Source: ZC4RG35 sp041747855 (GTDB lineage: Bacteria > Actinomycetota > Acidimicrobiia > Spongiisociales > ZC4RG35). Taken from it: a stretch of DNA of 64,000 nt. The notes below the pieces were generated by a model that did not search any database, was not told the origin of the DNA, and saw only the letters and a list, made by a program, of their open reading frames with translations. The stretch covers positions 1 to 64,000 of the forward strand of contig JBGTEJ010000071.1 in assembly GCA_041747855.1 (NCBI GenBank), in the 5' to 3' direction. Positions 51,855 through 60,724 of the stretch are shown here, one piece after another. Every line of letters starts with the position of its first letter. Positions within the stretch are counted from its first letter, which is position 1. The position numbers and the translations under genes are program-made.

Positions 51855-53450
51855 TCATGATCCCCCGAACGCCATGTCGACTAGGGCTGTGACGGTATCG
51901 GTGGTGGCACTGAATATCAGCCTCGGATAGAGCCCGACTACCACGATGAGAACGATGAGCGGTGTCCAAGCGGCCAGTTCGAAACGGTCGACGTCGTGGA
52001 ACTCCTTGCCTATCCACTCCTCATTCGGTTCGCCCAGGTTGACCCGCTGGAGCATCCACAACATGTACCCGGCAGTCAGGACCGTGCCCACGGCTCCGAT
52101 GACCATGGATGTCCGAAAGACTCCGAGTGGCAGTCCGGGAAGCGGGTTGTATGCCCCGACCAGGGCCATGAACTCACCCCAGAAGCCAGCTAGACCGGGC
52201 AGACCCAGTGACGCCATGGCGGTGAAGGCGAGGATCCCACCCATCACCGGCATCAACTTCATGTTCCCGCCGAGACGGGACATCTCCCTGGTGTGGTAGC
52301 GGTGATGCATCGATCCGGCCAGGAAGAACAGCAACCCGGTGATGAGACCGTGGGCCACCATCCCGATGACCGCGGCGTTGATCCCGATGTCGGAGAGGGT
52401 GGCGATGCCGAGCATCACGAACCCCATGTGACCGACCGAGGAGAACGCGATCAGACGTTTCATGTCGGACTGGGCCAGACAGGCGAGGGAGCCGTAGATG
52501 ATTCCTATCACGGCGAGGATGGCGATGAACGGTGCCCATTTGATCGCCTCGTCGGGGAGGATGGGCAAGGAAATCCGGATGAAACCGTATGCACCCAGCT
52601 TCAGCAGGATCGCGGCGAGCAAGACCGATCCAACCGTCGGCGCTGCGGTATGGGCGTCGGGAAGCCAGGTGTGGAGGGGCCACATGGGAACCTTGACGGC
52701 AAAGCCGAGGAACATGGCACCGAAGACCAGGAACGCGAAGCTGCCCGGGCCCGAGAATGCTCCCTGTGAACCGAGCACCGTCAGTTCGGGAATGTCGAAC
52801 GAACGGACACCGGTCACATTGCCCGACTCGAAATAGAGGGCGAGAAACCCGAGGAGCATCATCGCCGATCCGAAGAGGGTGAACAGGAAGAACTTGATTG
52901 CGGCGTAGAGCCGGGTCTCGAACACTTTCGAGAAGCCCGGCACCTTCCTCGGGGACCGGTCACCCCAGATCCCGATCATGAAGTACATCGGGAGTAGCAC
53001 CACCTCGAAAAAGACGAAGAACAACACCAGGTCGAGGGCGACGAAGGTGCCGTTCATTCCGGTGGCCAGGATCATCATCAGGATCAGGAATGCCTTGGGA
53101 TTCTTCGGCTCCTCCCAGTGATTCCACGAGTAGACAACGGCCAACACCACGACAAATGTCGAGAGGACGAGGAGGGGGAGGCTGATCCCGTCCACACCCA
53201 GGTGGTAGTTGGAGTTGATGGCACCGATCCAGGTGTGATTCACCTCGAACTGGTAGTTGTTGTATCCACGGGCGCCAAAGTCGAACTGGGTGATCAGGAA
53301 AAGACTTGCGAGAAACGCACCAACAGTCACCGCAAGCGCGGTTCTCTTGATGCCCTCCTCGTTCGCCTTCGGGATAAGCCCGACGAGCAGAGCTCCGACG
53401 AGGGGCAGGAAGACGATCAACGTCAAGCCCCAACTCTCAAACCAATCCAT
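51855..53450 (-). CDS. nuoM: NADH-quinone oxidoreductase subunit M
   Basis: A 531-residue proton-pumping subunit with about 14 helices. FFEVVLLPMYFMIGIWG, KVPMWPLHTWLPDAHTAAPTVGSVLLAA and QSDMKRLIAFSSVGHMGFVMLG are the family blocks, with the conserved helix lysine and glutamate visible. The ATG at 53450 (MDWFESWGLTLIVF) has GGAGAG just upstream; the longer frame to 53552 would run into nuoL. It starts 11 bases after nuoL. Confidence 0.96.
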   Translation of the reverse strand: MDWFESWGLTLIVFLPLVGALLVGLIPKANEEGIKRTALAVTVGAFLASLFLITQFDFGARGYNNYQFEVNHTWIGAINSNYHLGVDGISLPLLVLSTFVVVLAVVYSWNHWEEPKNPKAFLILMMILATGMNGTFVALDLVLFFVFFEVVLLPMYFMIGIWGDRSPRKVPGFSKVFETRLYAAIKFFLFTLFGSAMMLLGFLALYFESGNVTGVRSFDIPELTVLGSQGAFSGPGSFAFLVFGAMFLGFAVKVPMWPLHTWLPDAHTAAPTVGSVLLAAILLKLGAYGFIRISLPILPDEAIKWAPFIAILAVIGIIYGSLACLAQSDMKRLIAFSSVGHMGFVMLGIATLSDIGINAAVIGMVAHGLITGLLFFLAGSMHHRYHTREMSRLGGNMKLMPVMGGILAFTAMASLGLPGLAGFWGEFMALVGAYNPLPGLPLGVFRTSMVIGAVGTVLTAGYMLWMLQRVNLGEPNEEWIGKEFHDVDRFELAAWTPLIVLIVVVGLYPRLIFSATTDTVTALVDMAFGGS

Positions 53451-53461
53451 CAGCCTCTCTC

Positions 53462-55444
53462 CTAATTGATTACGAACACGAACAAGATGACAAGGATGAT
53501 TGCCCCGGCGACAAAACCGGTCGCATACTGTTGAACACGACCACTCTGCCACTTCCGTACGGCCGAGCTGCCTGAATCGGCGGCCGCGGCCAACCCATGG
53601 ACGATCCCGTCAACCCCACGCTGGTCGATGCCGTTGTAGACGACACTTCCAAGTTTCATACTGAGACCACCTGCGGCGTTGACAATCCCGTCGAGGATGT
53701 AGGTGTTGCTCCAGTTGACCACCCGGGCCATCGGGCCGAGATGGAGGGCGACAACCCCGTCGGCCACGTCGTCCAGGTAGTACTTGCGTCGGAGAACGGG
53801 ATAAAGGAACGGCACTTCCAGATGGTCACGCTCGCGCTGCGTCTTACGATCCGGCGAGAAGATCCTCCAGCCGAGGAAAAGCCCCGCCAGAGCGGCGCCC
53901 AGACCGATCGCGGCCAGGCCGAAATCGATGGCGGTGGCGTGGTGATCACCCATGGCGACCTCACGCACTCCCAGCCAGTCGGTGAAGTTGCCGATGACCG
54001 GCCAGTGCACACCGGGGATGTTGAGAAGCCCAAAGAGGGCCGAAGGGATCGCCAGCGCCAGCAGGGGCCGGGTCATCATCGGTGGCGACTCGTGGGGATG
54101 CCCGTGACCCTTGTAAGTGCCGTGGAAAGTGAGGGCGATGGTCCTCGCCATGTAGAAAGCCGTGACAAAGGCGCCGGCGATAGCGATCCACATGATCGTG
54201 GTGTAGCCCTCATATCCGAGCGTGGCCAGGATCTCATCCTTCGACCAGAAGCCAGCTAGCGGGGCGATTCCTGCCAACGCCAGGGAGCCGACCACGAATG
54301 TCCAATAGGTGGTCGGCATGAACTTTCGGAGGCCTCCCATGTCACTCATGTTGTTGGAGTGGACGGCGTGGATGACAGATCCGGCCCCGAGGAAGAGCAA
54401 TGCCTTGAAGAAGGCGTGGGTGAACAGGTGGAAGAGGCCAGCTGTGTAACCACCCGCCGCCAAGGCGGTCATCATGTATCCGAGTTGCGAAACGGTCGAG
54501 TAGGCGAGCACCTTCTTGATGTCGTCTGCCACCAACGCGAGTAGACCGATGGCGAACAGGGTTATCGCACCGATCACCACCATGATCAATCTGGCGTCGT
54601 CGGACATCATGTTCTGATAAAGCGGGAAAGTCCGGCCCATCAAATAGACACCGGCGGTCACCATGGTTGCCGCATGCATGAGGGCGGAGACCGGAGTCGG
54701 TCCGGCCATGGCGTCGGGAAGCCAGATGTGGAAGGGGAACTGGGCGCTCTTGCCCATGGCCCCGAAGAAGAGGAGCAGCCCCCCAACCACCGCTACTCCC
54801 CCGAGGGCGGCCGACCCGGCGACTGCGGCCTGTGACATCTCGGCAAAGTCGAAAGTGCCGATGGTGACACCGATGATGATCGCACCGAGGATGAGGCCGA
54901 CGTCGGCCACCTTGTTCACGAGGAACGCTTTGTTGCCCGCCTTGACGTTGGCCAGGTCCTCCCAATAGAACCCGATGAGGAAGTAGGAGGCGAGACCGAC
55001 ACCCTCCCAACCGATGATCAGCTGGACCAGATTGGGTGCACCCACGAGGACCAGCATTGCCCCGGCGAAGAGCGAGAAGGCGGCGAAGAACCAGTCGACC
55101 CGACGGTCACCGTGCATGTATCCGAGGGCGTAGATGAACACCGCCAGACCCACCGCGTTGACCAGGAAGTACATCATTATCGAGAGTCCGTCGACCACCC
55201 AGCCCAACTCGAACACCAGTCCGGAACCGATGCGACCGATCTCGAAGGTCGTCTGACCGACATCGACAGCCCCCACCATGTTGCCGACAAAGAGGACTGT
55301 GGCCCAGACCAGATTGATGGCGAGGGCGGCAACGGCGATCTCCCCGCCGTGATACTTCAGCCTCTTGCCCACTGCCAGGATGACCAGGAAGGCTACGAAG
55401 GGCAGCACCAGCATGATCCCCGCGGTATCAACGAAGAAGTTCAC
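53462..55444 (-). CDS. nuoL: NADH-quinone oxidoreductase subunit L
   Basis: A 660-residue subunit carrying the distal proton channel and the long lateral helix of complex I. GWEGVGLASYFLIGFYW, KSAQFPFHIWLPDAMAGPTPVSALMHAATMV and KKVLAYSTVSQLGYMMTALAAG are diagnostic. The C-terminal 100 residues hold the amphipathic connecting helix and a final membrane anchor (FVAGAIILVILFVFVI). It starts with a GTG at 55444. It is separated from nuoK by a 139-base spacer with strong RNA structure. Confidence 0.96.
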   Translation of the reverse strand: MNFFVDTAGIMLVLPFVAFLVILAVGKRLKYHGGEIAVAALAINLVWATVLFVGNMVGAVDVGQTTFEIGRIGSGLVFELGWVVDGLSIMMYFLVNAVGLAVFIYALGYMHGDRRVDWFFAAFSLFAGAMLVLVGAPNLVQLIIGWEGVGLASYFLIGFYWEDLANVKAGNKAFLVNKVADVGLILGAIIIGVTIGTFDFAEMSQAAVAGSAALGGVAVVGGLLLFFGAMGKSAQFPFHIWLPDAMAGPTPVSALMHAATMVTAGVYLMGRTFPLYQNMMSDDARLIMVVIGAITLFAIGLLALVADDIKKVLAYSTVSQLGYMMTALAAGGYTAGLFHLFTHAFFKALLFLGAGSVIHAVHSNNMSDMGGLRKFMPTTYWTFVVGSLALAGIAPLAGFWSKDEILATLGYEGYTTIMWIAIAGAFVTAFYMARTIALTFHGTYKGHGHPHESPPMMTRPLLALAIPSALFGLLNIPGVHWPVIGNFTDWLGVREVAMGDHHATAIDFGLAAIGLGAALAGLFLGWRIFSPDRKTQRERDHLEVPFLYPVLRRKYYLDDVADGVVALHLGPMARVVNWSNTYILDGIVNAAGGLSMKLGSVVYNGIDQRGVDGIVHGLAAAADSGSSAVRKWQSGRVQQYATGFVAGAIILVILFVFVIN

Positions 55445-55473
55445 CCTGAGGTCCTCTCAACACGCGGCGGCAG

Positions 55474-55575
55474 CTGCCGGCCGACCGGCGTCTGTTTGCC
55501 CGAGCAGGACCGAGTGCACTTCGCAATCCCCGAAGAGCACCGCAACCCTGGGCGAGGGCAAAGTCGGCCGGCCAG
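55474..55575 (-). other. Structured intercistronic RNA element between nuoK and nuoL
   Basis: Nested complementarity covers almost the whole spacer. An outer helix pairs 55474-55485 with 55563-55575 (12 pairs, one bulged base). A second pairs TTTGCCC (55495-55501) with GGGCAAA (55556-55562). A short CAGG/CCTG pairing lies inside, followed by a terminal hairpin GTGCACTTCG (55514-55523) with CGAAGAGCAC (55531-55540), 9 of 10 positions paired around a 7-base loop. No frame codes through it on the operon strand. The stacked helices look like a folded RNA domain rather than a simple terminator; the function is unknown. Confidence 0.6.
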
Positions 55576-55583
55576 GAGAGCAG

Positions 55584-55889
55584 TCACCATCTCATCAACT
55601 CCAGATCGTCGACATTCGACGTCTTGCGGTTGCGGAAGATCATCAGGACGATGGCCAAACCCACACCCACTTCGGCGGCGGCCACAGTGATCACGAATAT
55701 GGCGAACACCTGGCCGATGAGCTGCGAAGTTGCCAGGTGAGACTCGAAGGCGACCAGGTTGATGTTCACTGCGGCCAGCATCAGCTCGACGGACAGGAGG
55801 ATGAGCACGAGGTTGCGTCTCACGAGGAGTCCGTAGACCCCAATGGAGAAGAGGGCGGCACCCACGACGAGAAACTGGATGAGAACCAT
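55584..55889 (-). CDS. nuoK: NADH-quinone oxidoreductase subunit K
   Basis: A 101-residue, three-helix membrane subunit. LFSIGVYGLLVRRNLVLILLSVELMLAAVNINLVAF contains the two conserved membrane glutamate positions typical of NuoK, and AAAEVGVGLAIVLMIFR follows. Its ATG shares a base with the nuoJ stop. It belongs to the proton-pumping membrane arm. Confidence 0.95.
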   Translation of the reverse strand: MVLIQFLVVGAALFSIGVYGLLVRRNLVLILLSVELMLAAVNINLVAFESHLATSQLIGQVFAIFVITVAAAEVGVGLAIVLMIFRNRKTSNVDDLELMRW

Positions 55890-56440
55890 CAGATCGCCTG
55901 CCTTTCCTCTTCTTCCAGCGGAGTCAGGTCCCGACGGGCGATCGTGATTCCTCCGATGAGAGCAGCGGTGAGAATGAAGCCGACGACCTCGAACGGAATC
56001 ACGAACCGGCCGAGTAGTGCCTCACCCAGCACCGCGGTGTCGGCTGGCGGGCCGAGACCAACCATCGCCGAGGTCCCGAAAGCCTGGATCGAGGCCCAGG
56101 ACATGAGACCGAACAGGACCACAGCCATCAGGGCTGGAAGGATCTTGCGACTCGAACTGAGACCTTCGTCCAAACCGGTTGGAGCTCGAGTGATCATGAT
56201 TCCGAAGAGGAAGAGGACCAGCACCGCACCGATGTAGACCAGGACTAGGGCCCAGGCCAGAAACTCGGCGCCAAGCATCAGGAAGAGGACGGCAACACCA
56301 GCCATGGAAGCGACCAGGTAAAGCGCCGAGTGGACAACGTTGTGGGCGGTGACCACTCGCAACGCACAGAAGATCACGATCAGGGCCACGACAATGAAGA
56401 ACCAATTCACCGGTCCCGAGATCCACTCCTGGATGGTCAT
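55889..56440 (-). CDS. nuoJ: NADH-quinone oxidoreductase subunit J
   Basis: A 183-residue membrane subunit with five helices. ALRVVTAHNVVHSALYLVASMAGVAVLFLMLGAEFLAWALVLVYIGAVLVLFLFGIMI is the conserved core of the family (listed here only as its span, about residues 26-83), with the glycine-containing pi-bulge region. It lies 49 bases after nuoI, the third-largest gap in the operon. Confidence 0.94.
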   Translation of the reverse strand: MTIQEWISGPVNWFFIVVALIVIFCALRVVTAHNVVHSALYLVASMAGVAVLFLMLGAEFLAWALVLVYIGAVLVLFLFGIMITRAPTGLDEGLSSSRKILPALMAVVLFGLMSWASIQAFGTSAMVGLGPPADTAVLGEALLGRFVIPFEVVGFILTAALIGGITIARRDLTPLEEEERQAI

Positions 56441-56489
56441 GACCTAGCCACCGTCACGGGGACATCGGGAACACAGAAGGTCGTGGCCG

Positions 56490-56978
56490 TCACTTCTCCA
56501 ACCCCGGCTGATCGGGGACGGTCTGCAACCAGTCCTGGAGACGGTCTTTGTCATGGAGCATTTCGCCCATCTTCAGCTCCGAGTACTCGTACTCCGGAGT
56601 CCAGAAAAGGGCATCGAAGGGGCACACCTCGACACAGATACCGCAGTACATGCAGAGGGCGTAGTCGATGTCGAAGCGATCGAGAGTCGCCCGGACCTTG
56701 ATCCTGCCCCCCGGCTTGTCAGGCGCAAGCTCCTCCTTGTGGCCCTCGATGTAGATACACCAGTCCGGACATGATCGGGCACAGAGCATGCACACGGTGC
56801 AGGCTTCCTGATCGAGTGCGATGACCCCTCTCGCCCTGGCGACCGGAACCTCCTTCTTCACCGGGTAGTTCACGGTCCTCAGATACTTCTTGGGGAGGAA
56901 GATGGTCTTGAACATGGTGGTGATGGTCACCCCGAGTCCCTTGACCATGCCCCTGCCGGGGAACGTTCTGTTTGTCAT
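56490..56978 (-). CDS. nuoI: NADH-quinone oxidoreductase subunit I (2x[4Fe-4S])
   Basis: A 162-residue peripheral-arm protein carrying clusters N6a and N6b. The two cysteine sets are CTVCMLCARSCP and CMYCGICVEVCP. The ATG at 56978 overlaps the nuoH stop (ATGA), so the longer frame to 57041 is not used. It receives electrons from upstream clusters and passes them to NuoB. Confidence 0.95.
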   Translation of the reverse strand: MTNRTFPGRGMVKGLGVTITTMFKTIFLPKKYLRTVNYPVKKEVPVARARGVIALDQEACTVCMLCARSCPDWCIYIEGHKEELAPDKPGGRIKVRATLDRFDIDYALCMYCGICVEVCPFDALFWTPEYEYSELKMGEMLHDKDRLQDWLQTVPDQPGLEK

Positions 56979-57988
56979 GACAAGACCACCTTGAAGATTC
57001 CAGTGACGATGATGTTGATCAGTGCTATCGGGATCAGCCACTTCCAGGCCAGCTTCTGGAGTTGATCCTCACGAAAACGGGGGAAAGTCCAGCGGAACCA
57101 GATCATCACGAAGCAAAGCAGGAACACCTTGCCGATCAGAATCACCGGCCCGGCGAACTCGAGGATGTCAGTCGGGATGCCGGGAAGCCAGTAACCACCG
57201 AGGAACAGCGTCACGGCTATCGCCGACATGGTGAACATGTTGGCGAACTCGGCCAGGAAGAAGAACAAGAACCTGAAGCCCGTGTATTCGGTGACGAACC
57301 CCATGACTAGTTCCGACTCGGCGAAAGGCATGTCGAAAGGAATTCGGGAGAGTTCAGCGAGGGCGGCCACCATGAATATCCCGAAGCCGAGGAATTGGAA
57401 GAGAACGAAGGGGTATCCCGCATCGATCTGGGCCTCGACGATCCCGGCCATGCTCATGGTCCCGGCCATTATCACTGCACCAACTGCCGCCAGCACCAGG
57501 GGTAACTCGTAAGCGATCAGCTGACCGGCGGCCCGGAGACCCCCCATCAGGGAGTACTTGTTACCCGAAGACCACCCAGCCATCAAAACACCCAGCGTGC
57601 TCAGCGAAGAGATGGCGAGGGCGTAGAAGATGCCAACCGAGAGGTCTCTGAAGATCAGACCGGGCCCGAACGGGATGACCACGAACAAGGCGACGGTCCC
57701 CACCAGGACAACAAACGGGGCCATCTTGAACACCGGGGCGTCGGCATTCTCCGGGATGATGTCTTCCTTCTGAAAGAACTTCAGTCCGTCGGCGATGAGC
57801 TGGGCCCAACCCCACCTTCCACCGGCGAAGTAAGGGCCGACCCGGGCCTGCATCTTGGCCGAGAGTTTCATCTCGGCGAACCCGATGATCATCCCGATCA
57901 ACGGGATGAGGAGGGCCACCAAGAGCAGTTTGCCGACGAGGGACACCCAGAAGTTGGAGAAGAAATCGACGATCGCCTGGGGGATCAT
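56975..57988 (-). CDS. nuoH: NADH-quinone oxidoreductase subunit H
   Basis: A 337-residue, eight-helix subunit that forms much of the quinone chamber. KMQARVGPYFAGGRWGWAQLIADGLKFFQKEDI (span about residues 31-63) and ELSRIPFDMPFAESELVMGF are diagnostic, the latter with the conserved acidic residues. The ATG at 57988 overlaps the nuoD stop, so nuoD and nuoH are directly adjacent. This adjacency shows that nuoE, nuoF and nuoG are missing from their usual place between D and H. Confidence 0.96.
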   Translation of the reverse strand: MIPQAIVDFFSNFWVSLVGKLLLVALLIPLIGMIIGFAEMKLSAKMQARVGPYFAGGRWGWAQLIADGLKFFQKEDIIPENADAPVFKMAPFVVLVGTVALFVVIPFGPGLIFRDLSVGIFYALAISSLSTLGVLMAGWSSGNKYSLMGGLRAAGQLIAYELPLVLAAVGAVIMAGTMSMAGIVEAQIDAGYPFVLFQFLGFGIFMVAALAELSRIPFDMPFAESELVMGFVTEYTGFRFLFFFLAEFANMFTMSAIAVTLFLGGYWLPGIPTDILEFAGPVILIGKVFLLCFVMIWFRWTFPRFREDQLQKLAWKWLIPIALINIIVTGIFKVVLS

Positions 57989-59175
57989 CGGTCGACGTCT
58001 CCGAGCACGAAGTCGAGGGACCCCATCACCGCGATGATGTCGGGGACCAGGCAACCTTCGAGGATCCAGGGGAGGATGGAGAGGTTCGAGAAGCTAGCCG
58101 AGCGAATCTTCAGACGGTACGGGCCCAGCCCGCCGTCGGAGACCAGGTAATAGCCCATCTCCCCCTTCGGGTTCTCAGCCCGCACATAAGTCTCACCGGC
58201 CGGAACTTTGATGATTCTCGGCACCTTCGCCTGGAGTGGGCCGGAGGGGATTCCGTCGATCGCCTGTTGGATGAGGCGGGCAGACTCTCTGATCTCCTGG
58301 AGACGAACCCACCAGCGGTCCCAGGAGTCGCCATTGGTCCCGGTCACGACGTTGAAGTCGAATCGGTCGTAGGGGAGGTAGTCCTCCACTTTGCGAAGGT
58401 CGAATGCAACCCCCGAAGCGCGCATGTTCGGTCCGGAGACACCGTACGCGGCCGCCACCTCGGGCGGGAGAACTCCGATTCCCTTGGTCCGGGCGAGAAT
58501 GATCTCGTTGCCGGCGACAAGTGTCTCGATCTCGTCGCACACCTTGAGAACCTCCTCCATGGCGGTCCTCGTCTCCCTGAAGAACCCGGCAGGGAGGTCC
58601 TGGGCCATCTTTCGAGTAGATGAGCCAGCACCGTAGGCAGGTTTGACCCCACCGATCCTGTTGAAATTGGGATGGAACCGCCCTCCAGTGACACTCTCGA
58701 GCAGGTCGAGAACGCGCTCCCTCTCACGGAGAGCGAAGAACAGCGGTGTCGCCGCTCCGAGCTCCAAGGGGAACGAGGCCATGAATACCAGGTGTGACGA
58801 GATCCGGGCCATCTCGGTGAGGATCAAGCGGATGTACTGGGCCCGTTCTGGGACCTCGACCTGCATGAGCTTCTCTGCGGCGACGATGAAGGGGACCTCG
58901 TTGGCATAACCGGAGACCCAGTCGATACGGTTCACGATCGTCGTGATCTGGGGATAGGTGCGGACCTCGGCCAGCTTCTCGTAGCCGCGGTGCATGTAGC
59001 CGATCACCGGCTGGACATCGTGACAACGCTCCCCGTCGACCCGGGCCACGAGACGGAGAACACCATGAGTCGATGGGTGCTGGGGGCCGATGTTGAGGGT
59101 CATGTCCTCGGTCTGGAGCTCGACCGAAACACTGACTTCGCTGAGATGCCTGACGGTATCCGGGGTGTAGGTCAT
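57985..59175 (-). CDS. nuoD: NADH-quinone oxidoreductase subunit D
   Basis: A 396-residue 49-kDa-type subunit that binds quinone together with NuoB. NIGPQHPSTHGVLRLV, the RGYEKLAE loop, DWVSGYANEVPF and the C-terminal PKGEMGYYLVSDG with conserved PS-F-NL-like RSASFSNLSILP and DIIAVMGSLDFVLGDVDR are all present. The four Cys of hydrogenases are absent, as expected. It overlaps nuoC by one base (TGATG). Confidence 0.97.
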   Translation of the reverse strand: MTYTPDTVRHLSEVSVSVELQTEDMTLNIGPQHPSTHGVLRLVARVDGERCHDVQPVIGYMHRGYEKLAEVRTYPQITTIVNRIDWVSGYANEVPFIVAAEKLMQVEVPERAQYIRLILTEMARISSHLVFMASFPLELGAATPLFFALRERERVLDLLESVTGGRFHPNFNRIGGVKPAYGAGSSTRKMAQDLPAGFFRETRTAMEEVLKVCDEIETLVAGNEIILARTKGIGVLPPEVAAAYGVSGPNMRASGVAFDLRKVEDYLPYDRFDFNVVTGTNGDSWDRWWVRLQEIRESARLIQQAIDGIPSGPLQAKVPRIIKVPAGETYVRAENPKGEMGYYLVSDGGLGPYRLKIRSASFSNLSILPWILEGCLVPDIIAVMGSLDFVLGDVDR

Positions 59176-59768
59176 CAGGCCTCCGGGTTCTCCGTGGCAG
59201 GCTCATCATCGTCGGAACCCGGCATTCCTTCGACATCAACAGTCCCCGGCCAGGGCTTCACCTCTCTCGAGAGGAGGGGAAAGGACTTGCGAAGTGGGTT
59301 CCCGATGAACCCGTCGGGCAGATACAGCTTGATCAGATTCGGATGACCGGCGAAGTCGATGCCGAACATCTCCGAGGCTTCTCGCTCATGCCAGTTGGCA
59401 CCGGCGAAGACCGGAACGAGAGTTGGGGCGACAGGTTCGTCCTTGGGCAGGTCGGTACTGAACGTCACCCGACGTCCCTCATCGAGGTCACCGACGGTGG
59501 TGAGCAGCTCGTATCGCTCGTCCACGTCTCTCGACAAACTATCTCCAGCCTCGACATGGTTTGCCCAGTCGATGGCAGAGAGCCATGAGAAGAACACCAG
59601 CCCCAACTGATCACGGGCCACGGTGTGGGCTTCCACCCACATATCCAAGGGGACCTTCACCTTTACCGTGTCGAAAGTGATTTCGGACGTCCCGCCAACA
59701 GCTTCCGCCACCGCCTCGGCGAATGCCTGGAGCGGGTGTGCTGTGGCCTCAGACTGGCTCGAGGTCAC
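59175..59768 (-). CDS. nuoC: NADH-quinone oxidoreductase subunit C
   Basis: A 197-residue 30-kDa-type subunit of the peripheral arm. LVPVFAGANWHEREASEMFGIDFAGHP is the family signature, and LYLPDGFIGNPLRKSFPL follows. It is separate from NuoD, unlike the C-D fusion in enterobacteria. It starts with a GTG at 59768, overlapping nuoB by 20 bases. The C-terminal 25 residues are acidic and variable. Confidence 0.94.
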   Translation of the reverse strand: MTSSQSEATAHPLQAFAEAVAEAVGGTSEITFDTVKVKVPLDMWVEAHTVARDQLGLVFFSWLSAIDWANHVEAGDSLSRDVDERYELLTTVGDLDEGRRVTFSTDLPKDEPVAPTLVPVFAGANWHEREASEMFGIDFAGHPNLIKLYLPDGFIGNPLRKSFPLLSREVKPWPGTVDVEGMPGSDDDEPATENPEA

Positions 59769-60246
59769 GCCGGTTCCACTTCTCTTTGATGTCTTCTCCG
59801 GAGATCATTTTCTGGAGGAGGATGATCCCATCGAGGAGGGCCTCCGGGCGGGGCGGGCAGCCGGGCACATACACATCGACCGGGATGATCTGGTCGACCC
59901 CTTTCGTCACCGAATAGGAGTCCCAATATGGCCCACCGCAGTTGGCACACGACCCCATCGAGATCACATATTTGGGTTCGGGCATCTGGTCGTAGAGCCG
60001 TCTGATGGCCGGGGCCATCTTGTCGGTCACAGTACCGGCGACCACCATCAGGTCGGCCTGTCGGGGCGAGGCCGGAAGCGGGATGATCCCGAACCTCATG
60101 AAGTCATATCTGGGCCCTGAGGCGGCCATCAACTCGATGGCGCAGCAAGCGAGGCCGAACTGGAACAACCACAAGGAGTACTTGCGAGACCAGTTGAGGA
60201 GTGATGACACCGGCTTGGGGACACCGAACTTCTGGACTACTCCCAC
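59749..60246 (-). CDS. nuoB: NADH-quinone oxidoreductase subunit B (cluster N2)
   Basis: A 165-residue subunit holding the terminal [4Fe-4S] cluster N2. The ligands are visible in GLACCAIELM, MGSCANCGG and VPGCPPRPEALLDG. The frame is open to 60465, but that is antisense-like extension inside nuoA. The GTG at 60246 has AAGGGG about 8 bases upstream and yields the normal length (MGVVQKFGVPKPV). It overlaps the nuoA end by 10 bases. Confidence 0.96.
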   Translation of the reverse strand: MGVVQKFGVPKPVSSLLNWSRKYSLWLFQFGLACCAIELMAASGPRYDFMRFGIIPLPASPRQADLMVVAGTVTDKMAPAIRRLYDQMPEPKYVISMGSCANCGGPYWDSYSVTKGVDQIIPVDVYVPGCPPRPEALLDGIILLQKMISGEDIKEKWNRRDLEPV

Positions 60247-60602
60247 TTCAAGAGCCCCTTCTTCACCGCATACACCAGACCTTCCAGGAGAGTGAGGATG
60301 AAGACGACCATGGCGACCAATCCGAACATGCCGAGAGACTCGACCTGGATCGCCCACGGGAATAGGAACACCGCCTCCACATCGAAAGCCAGGAACAGGA
60401 GCCCGAAGATGTAGTAGCGGACATAGGTCTGACTCCACCCCGAACCCACCGGGTCTACCCCACATTCATATGTGCTCCGCTTGGCGGTTGTGGGATTGGA
60501 GGGTCTTATGACGGCGGCCACTCCGAGCATCACCATCACGAGAATCGCTCCTAAGGCGGCAAACGCGCCAACTGTTAGATAGCTCTCGAAGTATTCGCTC
60601 AT
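60237..60602 (-). CDS. nuoA: NADH-quinone oxidoreductase subunit A
   Basis: A 121-residue, three-helix subunit starting at the ATG at 60602 (MSEYFESYLTVGAF). TYECGVDPVGSGW, with the conserved cysteine of the quinone-site loop, and YYIFGLLFLAFDVEAVFLFPWA are diagnostic. It is the first gene of the operon; the promoter must lie in the 122-base space to the divergent phosphodiesterase-like gene, but I see no convincing -35/-10 pair. Confidence 0.95.
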   Translation of the reverse strand: MSEYFESYLTVGAFAALGAILVMVMLGVAAVIRPSNPTTAKRSTYECGVDPVGSGWSQTYVRYYIFGLLFLAFDVEAVFLFPWAIQVESLGMFGLVAMVVFILTLLEGLVYAVKKGLLKWE

Positions 60603-60724
60603 GCCTAATGGTGTGTGAAACTCGACCGGCGGCGAGTATACGCACACCCTCCAGCCGGTCGAAGTCAGCCCGCCAACAACCTCGACCCGAGTCTGGCGAG
60701 GTCGAAGGCTCTAGCCTTCCCATA

